A stretch of DNA of 55,527 nucleotides from Siminovitchia acidinfaciens (GCF_003605385.1 NZ_QYTV02000012.1:45314-100840), one strand, 5' to 3'. Positions 9,016 to 18,475 are shown, numbered from the stretch's first letter. The notes: generated from the sequence alone by a model not told the origin. Numbers and translations are program-made.

Positions 9016-9032
9016 TTGGCACAATTATTGCA
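9016..9032 (+). promoter_or_regulatory. Sigma-54 (-24/-12) promoter
   Basis: TTGGCAC, 5 nt (AATTA), TTGCA, an excellent RpoN match. It overlaps the longest possible reading frame of the next gene and so supports the start at 9085. Confidence 0.93.
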
Positions 9033-9084
9033 AGTATATATATCAATACAATTGGAAGCACTACTTACAACAGGAGGCACAAAA

Positions 9085-10704
9085 ATGAAAGCGGATATCA
9101 TTATACATGGCAACGCTGTTTTTACCGGGTTAAATGAACAGCCTGAAAAGCTCTCCGTTGCTATTAAAGATAATCAAATTATTGATGTCGACACGCCTGA
9201 TGCATTGGAAAATTATATCAGTGATGTGACACGCGTTGTTGACGCAGGAGATAAGCTTGTCATGCCAGGATTTTTTGATTCTCACATCCATATCATGGCC
9301 GGCAGCCTGTTTAACCATTATTCCGTTCCGTTGAGTGAAACCGTTTCAGCAGAAGATGCAGCTGAAAAAGTGAAAGCGTATGCAGATGCGCATACTCATG
9401 CCCCTTGGATTATCGGGGTTGGCTGGGATTCCACAGCCTGGGGAGATAAGGATTTCCCTGATCGTTATCTCCTCGACCGTTATATTCCTGACCGGCCTGT
9501 GTTTCTCATTCAGGCAGAGGGTCATTACGGCTGGGTAAATTCGAAAGCGATTGAAATTGCGGGTATTACGAAAGAAACGGCCAATCCGGATTATGGCATC
9601 ATTTATAAAGATGACAACGGTGAACCGACAGGTATTCTCATAGAGTCCGCCATGTCTCTTGTTGGAAAGCATGCCTACAATTTTTCAGAAGAACAAAAAA
9701 TGAAAATGGCTCAGCTGTTTCTTGATGAAGCAGCAAAATATGGTGTCACTTCGGTGAATGACTTATATTTAAGCCGTGCTCACGAAGGATTGGAAGGGTA
9801 TTCAGTTTTCAAAGAATTTGATGAAAATGATCAATTGACAACAAGAATTCACCTTTATCCGCCACTAAACGGAGATTTGGAAGCGGCGAAAGATTTTAAG
9901 GAGAATTTCTCTTCTCCAAAATTAAAAATGGCCGGCCTAAAACAGTTCATCGATGGAGTTGTTACAGGCTATACAGCATATATGCTCGATCCATATAAAG
10001 ATAAGCCGGAAACGCGCGGGGAAATTGGCTTTTCTGAGGAGCAGCTTCAGGAGTGGGTTACAGCTGCTGATAAGGAAGGTTATCAAATCAAGTTCCATAC
10101 GATTGGCGACGGAGCGGTAAGGCTTGGACTTGACCTGTATGAAAATGCCCAGAAAGAAAATGGCAGACGCGACTCCCGTCACACGCTTGAACACATTGAG
10201 GTCATCTCAACAGACGATATTCCTAGATTCAAAGAATTGGGTGTCATGCCTTCCGTACAGCCTTATCATATGGCTCTGATGCCGAGGGAAAGCCATACCG
10301 AACGGGTAGCAGAAGAAAAGTTTCCATATCTGTATGTAAATGCCACATTATTCAATGAAGGAATTGTCATGCCATACAGCAGTGATTATCCAATCATCCC
10401 ATTAAATCCAATGCTTGGACTTTATCACGCCGTCACTCGAAAAGACTATACATTGGAAGATACATGGAATGAACAGGAGAAAATCTCACTTGCACAGGCA
10501 CTGAAAGCATACACATATGGTTCTGCCTACAGCGTCTTCCGCGAAAATGAAATCGGAACACTTGAAAAAGGAAAGCTGGCTGACATCGTCATACTTGATA
10601 GAAACTTATTTGAAGTTCCAGAGAAGGAAATCTTAGACACTAATGTCGAGTTTACAATCGTTGACGGACAAATTGTTTATGAAAAAACCGTTGAAATAGT
10701 TTAA
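9085..10704 (+). CDS. YtcJ-like metal-dependent amidohydrolase (copy 2)
   Basis: A 539-residue amidohydrolase of family 3. The metal motif is SHIHIM near residue 70; GLKQFIDGVVTGYTA, KFHTIGDGAVR, HTLEHIEV and YSSDYPIIPLNP follow in family order, and the C-terminal sandwich ends with GKLADIVILDRN. The ATG at 9085 follows AGGAGG; earlier in-frame starts lie inside the sigma-54 promoter and are excluded. It is transcribed alone from that promoter; an APC permease follows after a 340-bp spacer with a repeat. It is a paralogue of the proteins at 5680 and 39834. Function is inferred only to the level of amide or cyclic-amide hydrolysis. Confidence 0.87.
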   Translation: MKADIIIHGNAVFTGLNEQPEKLSVAIKDNQIIDVDTPDALENYISDVTRVVDAGDKLVMPGFFDSHIHIMAGSLFNHYSVPLSETVSAEDAAEKVKAYADAHTHAPWIIGVGWDSTAWGDKDFPDRYLLDRYIPDRPVFLIQAEGHYGWVNSKAIEIAGITKETANPDYGIIYKDDNGEPTGILIESAMSLVGKHAYNFSEEQKMKMAQLFLDEAAKYGVTSVNDLYLSRAHEGLEGYSVFKEFDENDQLTTRIHLYPPLNGDLEAAKDFKENFSSPKLKMAGLKQFIDGVVTGYTAYMLDPYKDKPETRGEIGFSEEQLQEWVTAADKEGYQIKFHTIGDGAVRLGLDLYENAQKENGRRDSRHTLEHIEVISTDDIPRFKELGVMPSVQPYHMALMPRESHTERVAEEKFPYLYVNATLFNEGIVMPYSSDYPIIPLNPMLGLYHAVTRKDYTLEDTWNEQEKISLAQALKAYTYGSAYSVFRENEIGTLEKGKLADIVILDRNLFEVPEKEILDTNVEFTIVDGQIVYEKTVEIV

Positions 10705-10718
10705 TAGGGATTATTTCT

Positions 10719-10905
10719 AAGAAAAGCGTAAGGCGCCCGCCTATTGGCGACAAGCACAAGGCGAATTGCGAGGAGGCAGTTCCTCAGCCACCACAGCAAT
10801 TTGACTTGTGACCTCGAGCCGATAGCGCCTGGCCGCCTCCTAGCGCCACGTCCTGTGGCGTCGGTGGCACTAGGACATCCTGTCCGTCGGAGCTAGACAC
10901 AACGC
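10719..10905. repeat. Dispersed GC-rich intergenic repeat
   Basis: Begins agaaaagcg, contains ggcgacaagc, acctcgagccgatagcgcc, gcgccacgtcctgtggcg (itself a small hairpin), cggtggcactagg and ends cggagctagacac. The block order matches the copies at 2352 and 52366. Confidence 0.75.
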
Positions 10906-10959
10906 ATATTTTTCTAAAAGAAAACTTAGTCCGACCTTATACTTTCTTACCCTCGAACG

Positions 10960-10986
10960 GAAGCCTCCGAAAAGGCGAGGCTTCCC
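10960..10986 (+). terminator. Weak hairpin upstream of the permease gene
   Basis: Stem GGAAGCCT (10960-10967) with AGGCTTCC (10979-10986), followed by cacttttgac with only a short T tract. It could be a terminator of the amidohydrolase transcript or a leader structure. Confidence 0.4.
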
Positions 10987-11052
10987 ACTTTTGACTAATA
11001 AGGAAATCGTTCATAGCCCAACTCTATTTTTTGAAAAAGGAGGATGATATAC

Positions 11053-12405
11053 ATGCAACAAGAAAAAATGCAACGTTCACTCACCCTGATACCGGTTGTC
11101 CTTTTCGGATTTTCTTTTATGGCTCTTGCAACCGTATTCAGCACTTATGGAATTGCTGCCGAATTGTCACACGGGATGGTTTCAGGATCTTATTTACTGG
11201 CGCTGATCGTCATGCTTTTTACAGCGTACAGTTATGGACAAATGGCAAAGGTAGTCCCTTCTGCCGGCTCCGCCTATGCATATACGCAGAAGTCCATCAA
11301 TCCATATGTAGGATTTATGGTAGGATGGGCCGTATTAATGGATTATCTCTTTATTCCTATGGTTAACTATTTGCTGTTTGGGATATTTTTCTCAGCGGCC
11401 TTCCCTTCCATCCCAAGTTACGTTTGGGTGCTCGGAATGTTGCTATTGGTTACTTTTGTCAATGTAAAGGGTATCAGACTGGCTACGATGGCCAACGCTT
11501 TTATCAGTATTTTCTCTTTATTATTCATACTCATTTTTATCGGCTTGTCTGCAAAAGATATTTTGGGTGGCGCCGGTACCGGTACAATTTTCAATTTTGA
11601 GCCTTTCTACAACCCTGAACAATCTTTCTCTTATATTGTTGCGGGCGCGGCTCTGCTCTGCTTTTCGTTTCTTGGTTTTGATTCCGCCACAGCCTTCGCA
11701 GAGGAAACGATCAACCCGAAAAAGACGATCCCAAGGGCTGTTATTATCATCACTCTTGTAGGCGGAGCTATTTTCATGTCCGTTTCGTATTTTGCCCATA
11801 ATGTATGGCCTGACTATACAACGTTCACAAACGCTGATGCCGCATCTCACGAAATCATTACATCTGTGGGCGGAAAAACATTGGCATCCATGTTCCTGGC
11901 CGTTTATTTCGTCACTGTTTTCGGTTCAGCAATGTCATCACAGGCAAGTGCATCTCGCGTATTGTTTGCGATGGGCCGGGACGGCCAGCTTCCGAGGTTC
12001 TTTGGGAAGCTTCATCATAAATACCAAACGCCGATCAATAACATTTTGTTAATCAGTGCGCTGTCACTTCTTTCATTGGTTTTAAGCCTGACGCTTGTTG
12101 CTTCATTCATTAACTTTGGAGCATTCATCGCTTTTATCAGCGTTAATATAGCAGTCATCGCCTATTATTTCATCCGCAAGAAAGAACGTTCCGTTAAAGG
12201 AACCATACTATACTTGATATTGCCAGGAATTGGCGCTCTGCTTGATTTTTGGCTGCTCCTTAATTTGGACATCCACTCAAAAGTATTAGGAAGCATTTGG
12301 TTTGCCCTTGGTCTCGTCTATTTACTCTTCTTGACCAAAGGATTTAAAAAGCGTCCTCCCGAACTCAAATTGGGTGGGGCCGAAACAGCAGAAGAAACCG
12401 CTTAG
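11053..12405 (+). CDS. APC-superfamily amino acid/polyamine permease
   Basis: A 450-residue permease with about 12 transmembrane helices. The first helices (FGFSFMALATVFSTYGIAAELS, then AKVVPSAGSAYAYTQKSIN) and the segment FLGFDSATAFAEETINPKKTIPRA are textbook features of the amino acid-polyamine-organocation family. The ATG at 11053 sits nine bases after AGGAGG; the ATG at 11044 abuts that site and is unlikely. It lies between an amidohydrolase and an omega-amino acid type aminotransferase, so it may import an amine or amino acid for the latter. The substrate is not determined. Confidence 0.88.
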   Translation: MQQEKMQRSLTLIPVVLFGFSFMALATVFSTYGIAAELSHGMVSGSYLLALIVMLFTAYSYGQMAKVVPSAGSAYAYTQKSINPYVGFMVGWAVLMDYLFIPMVNYLLFGIFFSAAFPSIPSYVWVLGMLLLVTFVNVKGIRLATMANAFISIFSLLFILIFIGLSAKDILGGAGTGTIFNFEPFYNPEQSFSYIVAGAALLCFSFLGFDSATAFAEETINPKKTIPRAVIIITLVGGAIFMSVSYFAHNVWPDYTTFTNADAASHEIITSVGGKTLASMFLAVYFVTVFGSAMSSQASASRVLFAMGRDGQLPRFFGKLHHKYQTPINNILLISALSLLSLVLSLTLVASFINFGAFIAFISVNIAVIAYYFIRKKERSVKGTILYLILPGIGALLDFWLLLNLDIHSKVLGSIWFALGLVYLLFLTKGFKKRPPELKLGGAETAEETA

Positions 12406-12560
12406 ATTGAAATTTTACGATAATGGAAGTTTTCGTTATCTATCAGGATGATTTTAGCATTCTTATTCAAAAAATAGCGTTTTTTAAGATATTTTTAGGG
12501 AATTTAAAGATATTCTACAAAAAAAGAGTGCACTCCCCTTTCTTTTACAAAAGCAAAGGG
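12406..12560. other. AT-rich spacer, no gene
   Basis: Contains a short perfect palindrome GAGTGCACTC (12526-12535) but no clear terminator for the permease gene. Nothing coding is seen. Confidence 0.3.
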
Positions 12561-12561
12561 A

Positions 12562-12567
12562 TATAAT
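12562..12567 (+). promoter_or_regulatory. Possible -10 element of the aminotransferase gene
   Basis: TATAAT stands 57 bp before the start codon, but no good -35 box is found 16-18 bp upstream, so this is only a candidate. Confidence 0.35.
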
Positions 12568-12624
12568 ATATAATTGTGCAGAGCATTTCATAGTGCTATT
12601 TTATTCAACAAAGGAGCGATTCTA

Positions 12625-13947
12625 ATGAGCAATGAAGCATTGAGACAAGAATTGGTTGAATTGGACAAGAAGTACTACATTCACCCAACATCTTCCTTAC
12701 AAGACCAACAGGCAAACGGACCGGCTATTATTTTTGATAAGGCTGAAGGCGTCCATGTCTATGATCTTAACGGTAAAAAATACCTTGAAGGTATGGCTTC
12801 CCTATGGAACGTAAATATTGGATATGGTAGAAAAGAACTTGCTGAAGTAGCAAAAGAACAGCTTGAAAAATGTGCATACGTTTCCAGCTTTACTGGTTTC
12901 AGTAACGAACCTGCCATTCGTCTCGCTGCTAAAATTGCTGAAATGACACCTGGCGATCTTAACGGTGTATTCTTCACTTCCGGTGGTTCCGAATCAAACG
13001 ATTCTGCCTACAAACTTGTACGCCACTACTGGAAAGTAAAAGGCAAACCAGAAAAAACTAAAATTGTTGCTCGTAAAAGAGCTTATCACGGGGTAGCTTC
13101 CGGATCTACAAGTGCTACTGGAATTGAGTCTTTCCATGACTTCACAACTTCTTTAGCACCAGGATTTGTTCACGTAGACCCTGATTCTCCAGACGCTTTC
13201 AGAAAGTTGATCGAAGAAGAAGGCGCGGACACTATCGCTGCATTCTTGACTGAGCCTATTCAAGGAGCGGGCGGAGTTAACCTACCTAAAGAAGGGTACC
13301 TCCAAGAAATCCGTAAAATCTGTGACGAGCATGACATTTTGTTCATTGCTGACGAAGTAATTAACGGATTCGGCCGTACAGGAAAAATGTTCGCTTGTGA
13401 ACACTATGACATCGTTCCTGACGTATTGCTTCTTGCAAAAGGTATTTCCAGCGGATATGTACAATTAGGTGCAGTTGTATTGCGCGAGAAACTTCACAAA
13501 GAGTTGATCGAGCTTTCCAGCGGCGTATTGATGCATGGATTTACTTACAGCGGACATCCAACAGCTTGTGCAGTAGGTTTGAAAAACATCGAAATCATGG
13601 AAAATGAAAACATGGTTGAGAATTCCAAAGTAATGGGTGACCTACTTGCAGAAAAATTAACTGAGCTTCAAAAAGAAACTGACATTGTTGGCGAAGTCCG
13701 TCACCTTGGTTTGCTTGGTGCGGTTGAACTTGTCAAAGACCAAGAAACTGGCGAGCGCTTCGCTGAAAAGATTTCTGCTAAAGTTGTATTGGCAGCAAGA
13801 GAGCGCGGATTGATTTTACGTAACGTTGTTTACTGGGAGAAAGACACAATCGTTTACTCACCACCACTTTGCATGACTGAAGATAATGTAAACGAATTTG
13901 TAAGCATCCTTAAAGAAGCGATTTTGGAAGTTCAAAAATCACTTTAA
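12625..13947 (+). CDS. Class III aminotransferase (omega-amino acid type)
   Basis: A 440-residue PLP enzyme of fold type I. Conserved features are SLWNVNIGYGR, FFTSGGSESND (phosphate-binding segment), YHGVASGSTSATG, FIADEVINGFGRTG with Asp243 contacting the pyridine nitrogen, and Lys272 in LLAKGISSGY forming the Schiff base. Such enzymes move the terminal amino group of omega-amino acids or diamines to pyruvate or 2-oxoglutarate. The start is the ATG after AAGGAG; the longer frame lacks a binding site. It stands alone between its own upstream region and a terminator, following an APC permease. It is a clear paralogue of the protein at 44358-45695. Taurine, beta-alanine or putrescine could all be substrates. 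Confidence 0.88.
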   Translation: MSNEALRQELVELDKKYYIHPTSSLQDQQANGPAIIFDKAEGVHVYDLNGKKYLEGMASLWNVNIGYGRKELAEVAKEQLEKCAYVSSFTGFSNEPAIRLAAKIAEMTPGDLNGVFFTSGGSESNDSAYKLVRHYWKVKGKPEKTKIVARKRAYHGVASGSTSATGIESFHDFTTSLAPGFVHVDPDSPDAFRKLIEEEGADTIAAFLTEPIQGAGGVNLPKEGYLQEIRKICDEHDILFIADEVINGFGRTGKMFACEHYDIVPDVLLLAKGISSGYVQLGAVVLREKLHKELIELSSGVLMHGFTYSGHPTACAVGLKNIEIMENENMVENSKVMGDLLAEKLTELQKETDIVGEVRHLGLLGAVELVKDQETGERFAEKISAKVVLAARERGLILRNVVYWEKDTIVYSPPLCMTEDNVNEFVSILKEAILEVQKSL

Positions 13948-13957
13948 TAAGAATCAA

Positions 13958-13989
13958 ACCGCAGAAGTTTCGACTTCTGCGGTTTTTTT
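13958..13989 (+). terminator. Terminator of the aminotransferase gene
   Basis: Eleven-base-pair stem ACCGCAGAAGT (13958-13968) with ACTTCTGCGGT (13973-13983), UUCG loop, then a run of T; strong. The run overlaps the 3' end of the convergent amidase gene. Confidence 0.95.
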
Positions 13990-15400
13990 ATGTAAAAGCA
14001 ATAAGATTTTTTTTAACATTACACGCACTCTCTAAATGAAGTGCCATTTGGTACAAAACTGCTTCTTTCCCCCATCCTCCCATCAATTGGGCACTAATTG
14101 GCAGCCCGCTTTTAGACATTCCACATGGCAAAGTGATGCTGGGAATTCCAATGTAGTTTGCAAGAAAGGTGAATCGCATGAGTGCACTGCGGACACTTTG
14201 GGTGTTTCCCTTGATTGAGATATTTTCCTCACCTATTTTAGTGGGTAATATAGGGACAGTCGGTGTCAACAATGCATCAACCTTTTCGAATGCACGACGG
14301 TATTCAGTGGTTATTTTCTCCTTAAGATTTTGCGCAATCACGAATTCATAAGCGCGGTACTCTGAACCTTGCAAGATTCGTTTTCTTGTTACTTCTCCCA
14401 GTAAACTTCCAGGATCATGAACAATTTCACGATGTACCAAGTAAGCCTCACTCCGGTCGATCGCACTGCTTATTTCCATTGCTTCCTTCATTTCAGGAAT
14501 ATCCAGATTAACGTCAATAATAGTTGCCCCGAGATTTTCCAAATCCTCTGCCAGACTGAGCACCTTTTCCTTCACTTCTGCATCTACTTCGTCGTAGAAA
14601 TAAGATGCTGGGATACCTATTTTTTTATTCCTCAGGTTAGACTTCGGTGACTCTCTTAAGCTTCGAGATATTGATTTGGCAGATTCCAAATTACCGCAAA
14701 GCGCATCAAATATGATAGCATTATCCATCACAGTTCGTGTAATTGGTCCTACATGATCCATTGATTTGCTTAGTTGTTGTATGCCCTCTGTGCTGATTTT
14801 TCCATATGTCGGCTTCATTCCCACAATCCCGCATAGTGCAGAAGGAATACGGATCGATCCGCTTGTATCCGTCCCCAAAGAACCCCAACATAGCTGGACA
14901 GCCGTGGCTGAGGCGGAACCGCCGCTTGAACCTCCTGCTATTTTCTCAGGTTGATAGGGGTTCCGCATAGGCCCGAAATATGAATCGTCTCCGGTGGTAC
15001 CGTAGGCAAGCTCGTGAGTGTTTTGCTTTCCAACAATGACGGAACCACTTTCCTTTAATATCTTTACAACCGTGGCATCTTCTTTTGGGATAAAATTATT
15101 ATAAACACCGGACCCTGAAGTCGTTCTAATCCCTTTAGTTTGAATCAGATCCTTTAGCCCGAGGGGTATACCCAAAAGCAGACCGTGATGCTCATTCCCC
15201 TCTCTAAAAAGCTTTTCAGCCTGCTCTGCCTGACGCATGCCTTCTTGATGGCAAACCGTTATATAAGCGTTCAGGTGCGCATATTTATCAATTCTTTTAA
15301 ATACCCATTCAACAACTTCCACCGGTGAAATGGACCTTTTTTTATACTCGGTGTGGAGACTTGTGATATCTAAGTTTAACAGTTCCTGCTCTCTAACCAT
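13988..15400 (-). CDS. Amidase-signature family amidase
   Basis: A 470-residue amidase of the GatA/amidase-signature family. The Ser-cisSer-Lys triad is visible as Lys83 (GLKDLIQTKG), Ser158 (AGGSSGGSA) and Ser182 (GTDTSGSIRIP), so it should be catalytically competent on linear amides. It is preceded by AAGGAG and starts with ATG. There are no gatB/gatC partners, so a stand-alone catabolic amidase is more likely than the tRNA amidotransferase subunit. It is convergent with the aminotransferase and divergent from the RraA-fold gene. The natural amide is unknown. Confidence 0.88.
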   Translation of the reverse strand: MVREQELLNLDITSLHTEYKKRSISPVEVVEWVFKRIDKYAHLNAYITVCHQEGMRQAEQAEKLFREGNEHHGLLLGIPLGLKDLIQTKGIRTTSGSGVYNNFIPKEDATVVKILKESGSVIVGKQNTHELAYGTTGDDSYFGPMRNPYQPEKIAGGSSGGSASATAVQLCWGSLGTDTSGSIRIPSALCGIVGMKPTYGKISTEGIQQLSKSMDHVGPITRTVMDNAIIFDALCGNLESAKSISRSLRESPKSNLRNKKIGIPASYFYDEVDAEVKEKVLSLAEDLENLGATIIDVNLDIPEMKEAMEISSAIDRSEAYLVHREIVHDPGSLLGEVTRKRILQGSEYRAYEFVIAQNLKEKITTEYRRAFEKVDALLTPTVPILPTKIGEENISIKGNTQSVRSALMRFTFLANYIGIPSITLPCGMSKSGLPISAQLMGGWGKEAVLYQMALHLESACNVKKNLIAFT

Positions 15401-15548
15401 TAGCTCACTCTCCTTAAAACCACGATTGAATACGATTACATTTTATGTGTTTAAAACTATTGTATCGTTTAAAGCCCTTCATTTAAAGGAGTTATACATT
15501 AAAGTAGAGAAGTATACAGAAGATCTCAGTAGATTAGGAGGTATAGAA
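15401..15548. promoter_or_regulatory. Divergent promoter region, amidase / RraA-fold gene
   Basis: A 148-bp AT-rich divergent spacer. An imperfect inverted pair (tacgattaca near 15433 and tgtatcgttt near 15462) could be an operator. No -24/-12 promoter is present. Low confidence. Confidence 0.35.
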
Positions 15549-16031
15549 ATGACCAATTTTAAGACAGCTGATTTATGTGATGATCATTCGGAAAACGTAC
15601 AGGTGTGCACAATCGATTTTCGCTCCTTTGGAAAAAAATCCCGCTTTTCCGGAAAAATAGAAACCGTGAAGGTATTGGACGATAACGTACTCTTTTTAAA
15701 AACTTTGGAGTCAGTGCCTGCCGGTTCCGTCGTTGTCTTAGACGGTGAAGGCTCAAGGAACTGCGCTTTAATGGGGGACCGCTTGGCGGGCATCGCTGCT
15801 TCAAGAGGACTTACTGGCGTTATCATAAATGGATGCGTCAGGGATTCAGCTGACCTTGCGGAAATTGATGTGGGCATTTTTGCAATAGGGACACATCCAA
15901 TGAAGAGCAAAAAAGATGGAAAAGGCAAACGGGACGGTGCTCTTGATTTTGGTGGAGTTACCTGGAAGCCGGGAAATTATGTATACGCGGATGAAGACGG
16001 AGTGATTGTTTCGGAACAAAGACTCGTATAA
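15549..16031 (+). CDS. RraA-family protein (aldolase/RNase E regulator fold)
   Basis: A 160-residue protein of the RraA/demethylmenaquinone-methyltransferase-like family. The pattern GSVVVLDGEGSRNCALMGDRLAGIAASRGLTG, with VINGCVRDSADL, is the family core; in 4-hydroxy-4-methyl-2-oxoglutarate aldolases the Arg-Asp of CVRD and upstream acidic residues bind a divalent metal. The start is the ATG after AGGAGG at 15536-15541; the longer open frame upstream has no binding site. True RraA inhibits RNase E, which Bacillaceae lack, so a metabolic lyase role or an uncharacterised one is more plausible. Its partner genes are unclear. Confidence 0.82.
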   Translation: MTNFKTADLCDDHSENVQVCTIDFRSFGKKSRFSGKIETVKVLDDNVLFLKTLESVPAGSVVVLDGEGSRNCALMGDRLAGIAASRGLTGVIINGCVRDSADLAEIDVGIFAIGTHPMKSKKDGKGKRDGALDFGGVTWKPGNYVYADEDGVIVSEQRLV

Positions 16032-16141
16032 GCATGGTGAAGTTACAGCATGAATGTGGAGTTGGAGTCATGAAGACGGTTTGATTCCCAAAAATACTAC
16101 ACAGTCACGATTATATGTTTAAGGTTAATTTAAGATTTATG

Positions 16142-16290
16142 GTTACTATAAAGTGTCCATGGTGACCATAAAGGCGACGAAACTGCATTAACAGTCACCA
16201 TGAAGGAGTCATGGCGCCCATAAAAGCGAGGGAATTGCGTTTACGGTCACTATGAAGGGAATGGAACCTCAAATACGGTCACTACGAACC
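16142..16290. repeat. Degenerate 52-bp tandem repeat
   Basis: The word GT(T/C)AC(T/C)AT(A/G)AAG recurs at 16142, 16194 and 16246, exactly 52 bp apart, and again at 16278 after a shortened unit. Inside each unit a catgg(t/c)g(a/c)ccataaa(a)gcga block recurs. The sequence is non-coding. The spacer from 16032 has further weaker gtcacgatt and catgaag words. Confidence 0.75.
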
Positions 16291-16401
16291 AAAATTTTGA
16301 TTCCAAATCCCTCCTTTATAAAGGTTGGCGATAACTGAAAAACTACGGACTCAATAGCCGGTCAACATGTGCTCCCCATAAAAGCCCAAGCTCCAAAACC
16401 C

Positions 16402-16431
16402 AAAAAGAAGCCGCCCCTCCGGACGGCTTCT
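16402..16431 (-). terminator. Terminator of the hyuAB operon
   Basis: Stem AGAAGCCG/CGGCTTCT (16406-16413 with 16424-16431). On the minus strand it is followed by five U; the plus-strand side also has a partial T run, so it may act in both directions. Confidence 0.85.
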
Positions 16432-16471
16432 CAGCTTTTGTTTGTCGCTGTTTGCAACGTTTTTGCTTACC

Positions 16472-18433
16472 TTATTTCCAGTAAGCCAAGGAACGTTTTT
16501 TCATCGCTTCCCTGTTTTGTGCTGTTGTTTTTGGCAGGTATTCGCCTGTTTGTTGATCGATGATAATTCCGTAGCGACGGATCAAGTCTAAAAGGTCCAC
16601 TTCTCCGTTACGGAATTTCTCCATGACAGTTTCAGGATCTTCCTCAATCCATTTTTGACGGTTCAAACGGATCAACTCACGCGCATTCTCAGTTGCTTCT
16701 TCGTCAATTTCAAAAAGATCGATTTCGCGGTCAATCTCTTTGATGACAACTCCATAGTCCTTTTCAGCACGTTCGATTGATACATACTCATCAATAACGT
16801 CTTCCAAGACAGCTTTTGGATCCCTTTCAAGCGGATCGCCAAGTCCACCGCCGCCCGCAGATGGACGTGTGAAGTAGTCGCCTTTGCCGACTTTCACATT
16901 GGAGAAAATAGTTCCAAGGAATTCTGATTCTTGTCCGCTTTTTTGCAGTTCAACACCGTGTGGTGTCGAAGGGAGTCCTCCGAAAATTCCCCATGTTACC
17001 GAGCGGGATCTGTCACAGCAGTAAGACATGACTGCATCATGAGCTTCTGTAAGGATTCCGCCCTTCTCAACTCCACATCCGCCGCGGAATTGGCCAGGAC
17101 CGCCGGAGTCAGTTACGATTTCATGCTTTGTTGTAACAACTGGCGACAACCGCTCCTGCCCTTCACAAGGCTGGATGCTGAGACCAACTCCAAATACTGG
17201 AGAAGTAGCGTTGGCTCCGTCTTTTGTACTGCGGCCCCCATGTCCGCCCGCCATCCAGTCGTACCACATGAAGTAGCTGTCGTAACCTTCCCGCTTGTCG
17301 TCCCCCCCAATGAGAAGGTACTCCAAGTTGAAAGAGCAAGCCAAAGCGCGTTCTGGCATGACGTTTGACCATAGTTCAAAGCAGGCGTTCATGATTTTTT
17401 CATAGGCACCTGAACAGAAACCTGTCACCGCCACTGGCCATGGAGCGTTTACAACCGAATCTTCCGGAAGTTCTACATGGACGGCCCGATAGAAACCTGA
17501 GTTCAACGGAATGTCCGGGAAGAACGTTTTTGTTCCTGCATAAGCCGCGGACAAGGACGAACCGAAAGCCGAGTTAAGGAAGCAGCCGATATATTTATGA
17601 GAGCCGGACAGATCATAGAAAATCTCATCATCTTTAATCGTCATTTTCACATTGATCGGAATCAACCCATCTCCAAGTTCAGGATCCATGTCAATGTAGT
17701 CTGTCGTTTCCCATACGCCGTCAGGAAGTTCTTTCACTCTTGCGCGCGTAAGACGTTCCACGTAGTTTTGGACTTCTTCAAACGCAGTCAATACTGTATC
17801 AAGACCATACTTTTCGATAAAAGCAATCAATTGTCTTTCACCGGTTTTTGTTGCTTCCGCCTGGGAACGCAAGTCTCCTAATCTTTCTTCTGGAACACGC
17901 ATATTAGAGACAAGCAAGTTCGCCACATCTTCCAGATACACCCCTTTGCTCCAGATGCGAAGCGGAGGAATCCTCATTCCTTCCCCATAGTGGCTTTTAG
18001 CGTTTACATCAAAGGAACCAGGAGTAGATCCTCCCATGTCAGCCCAGTGGCCGTTTACCTGCATAAAGGAAATCAATTGCCCATTATAAAATACTGGGCG
18101 GATAATCCGCGTGTCGTTAAAATGAGTTCCTCCACGGTATGGGTCATTGACAATAAATACATCTCCAGGGTGAATATCGTCACCGAAATCTTCGATGACT
18201 GCTTTCGCTGTCAAATGAAGTGTTCCGACGTGAACGGAAATATCCTGTGTACCCTGCATGATCGTATTTCCTTTGGCATCACAGAGTGCCGAGCTGAAGT
18301 CACGGTTATAGATAACAAATGAGTAGCATGTACGGAGTACTTGCTCAGACATTTGGTCAACTAGGTTCACAAATCCATTTTTTAAAACTTCAAATGTAAC
18401 CGGATCGAGTTTTGTATCCACATTAAACATCAT
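16472..18433 (-). CDS. hyuB: Hydantoinase/oxoprolinase subunit B (HyuB)
   Basis: A 653-residue HyuB-family subunit. Family landmarks are DPVTFEVLKNGF near the start, LCDAKGNTIMQG, DVFIVNDPYRGGTHFND, GHWADMGGSTPGSFD and the late GPGQFRGGCGVE and RPSAGGGGLGDP motifs. With HyuA it forms an ATP-dependent enzyme opening five-membered cyclic amides (N-methylhydantoin, 5-oxoproline), or in relatives caprolactam or carboxylating ketones. It starts 42 bp after hyuA, with GGGGAG before tandem ATG codons (18433 and 18430). Length is normal for the family. Substrate is inferred only from family. Confidence 0.9.
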   Translation of the reverse strand: MMFNVDTKLDPVTFEVLKNGFVNLVDQMSEQVLRTCYSFVIYNRDFSSALCDAKGNTIMQGTQDISVHVGTLHLTAKAVIEDFGDDIHPGDVFIVNDPYRGGTHFNDTRIIRPVFYNGQLISFMQVNGHWADMGGSTPGSFDVNAKSHYGEGMRIPPLRIWSKGVYLEDVANLLVSNMRVPEERLGDLRSQAEATKTGERQLIAFIEKYGLDTVLTAFEEVQNYVERLTRARVKELPDGVWETTDYIDMDPELGDGLIPINVKMTIKDDEIFYDLSGSHKYIGCFLNSAFGSSLSAAYAGTKTFFPDIPLNSGFYRAVHVELPEDSVVNAPWPVAVTGFCSGAYEKIMNACFELWSNVMPERALACSFNLEYLLIGGDDKREGYDSYFMWYDWMAGGHGGRSTKDGANATSPVFGVGLSIQPCEGQERLSPVVTTKHEIVTDSGGPGQFRGGCGVEKGGILTEAHDAVMSYCCDRSRSVTWGIFGGLPSTPHGVELQKSGQESEFLGTIFSNVKVGKGDYFTRPSAGGGGLGDPLERDPKAVLEDVIDEYVSIERAEKDYGVVIKEIDREIDLFEIDEEATENARELIRLNRQKWIEEDPETVMEKFRNGEVDLLDLIRRYGIIIDQQTGEYLPKTTAQNREAMKKRSLAYWK

Positions 18434-18475
18434 ATCTCCCCTTTTTCGCAGCTTTATAAAAACAATCCTTACCTC

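Noticed and set aside
12521-12560. Terminator from the GAGTGCACTC palindrome
   Set aside because: The stem has no loop and is only short; the T-rich part after it is interrupted.
15330-15548. N-terminal extension of the RraA-fold protein
   Set aside because: The extra frame overlaps the divergent amidase gene and its promoter and has no ribosome binding site, whereas AGGAGG precedes the ATG at 15549.
16142-16290. CRISPR array
   Set aside because: The 52-bp units drift along their whole length and there are no constant repeats separated by unique spacers; no cas genes are present.
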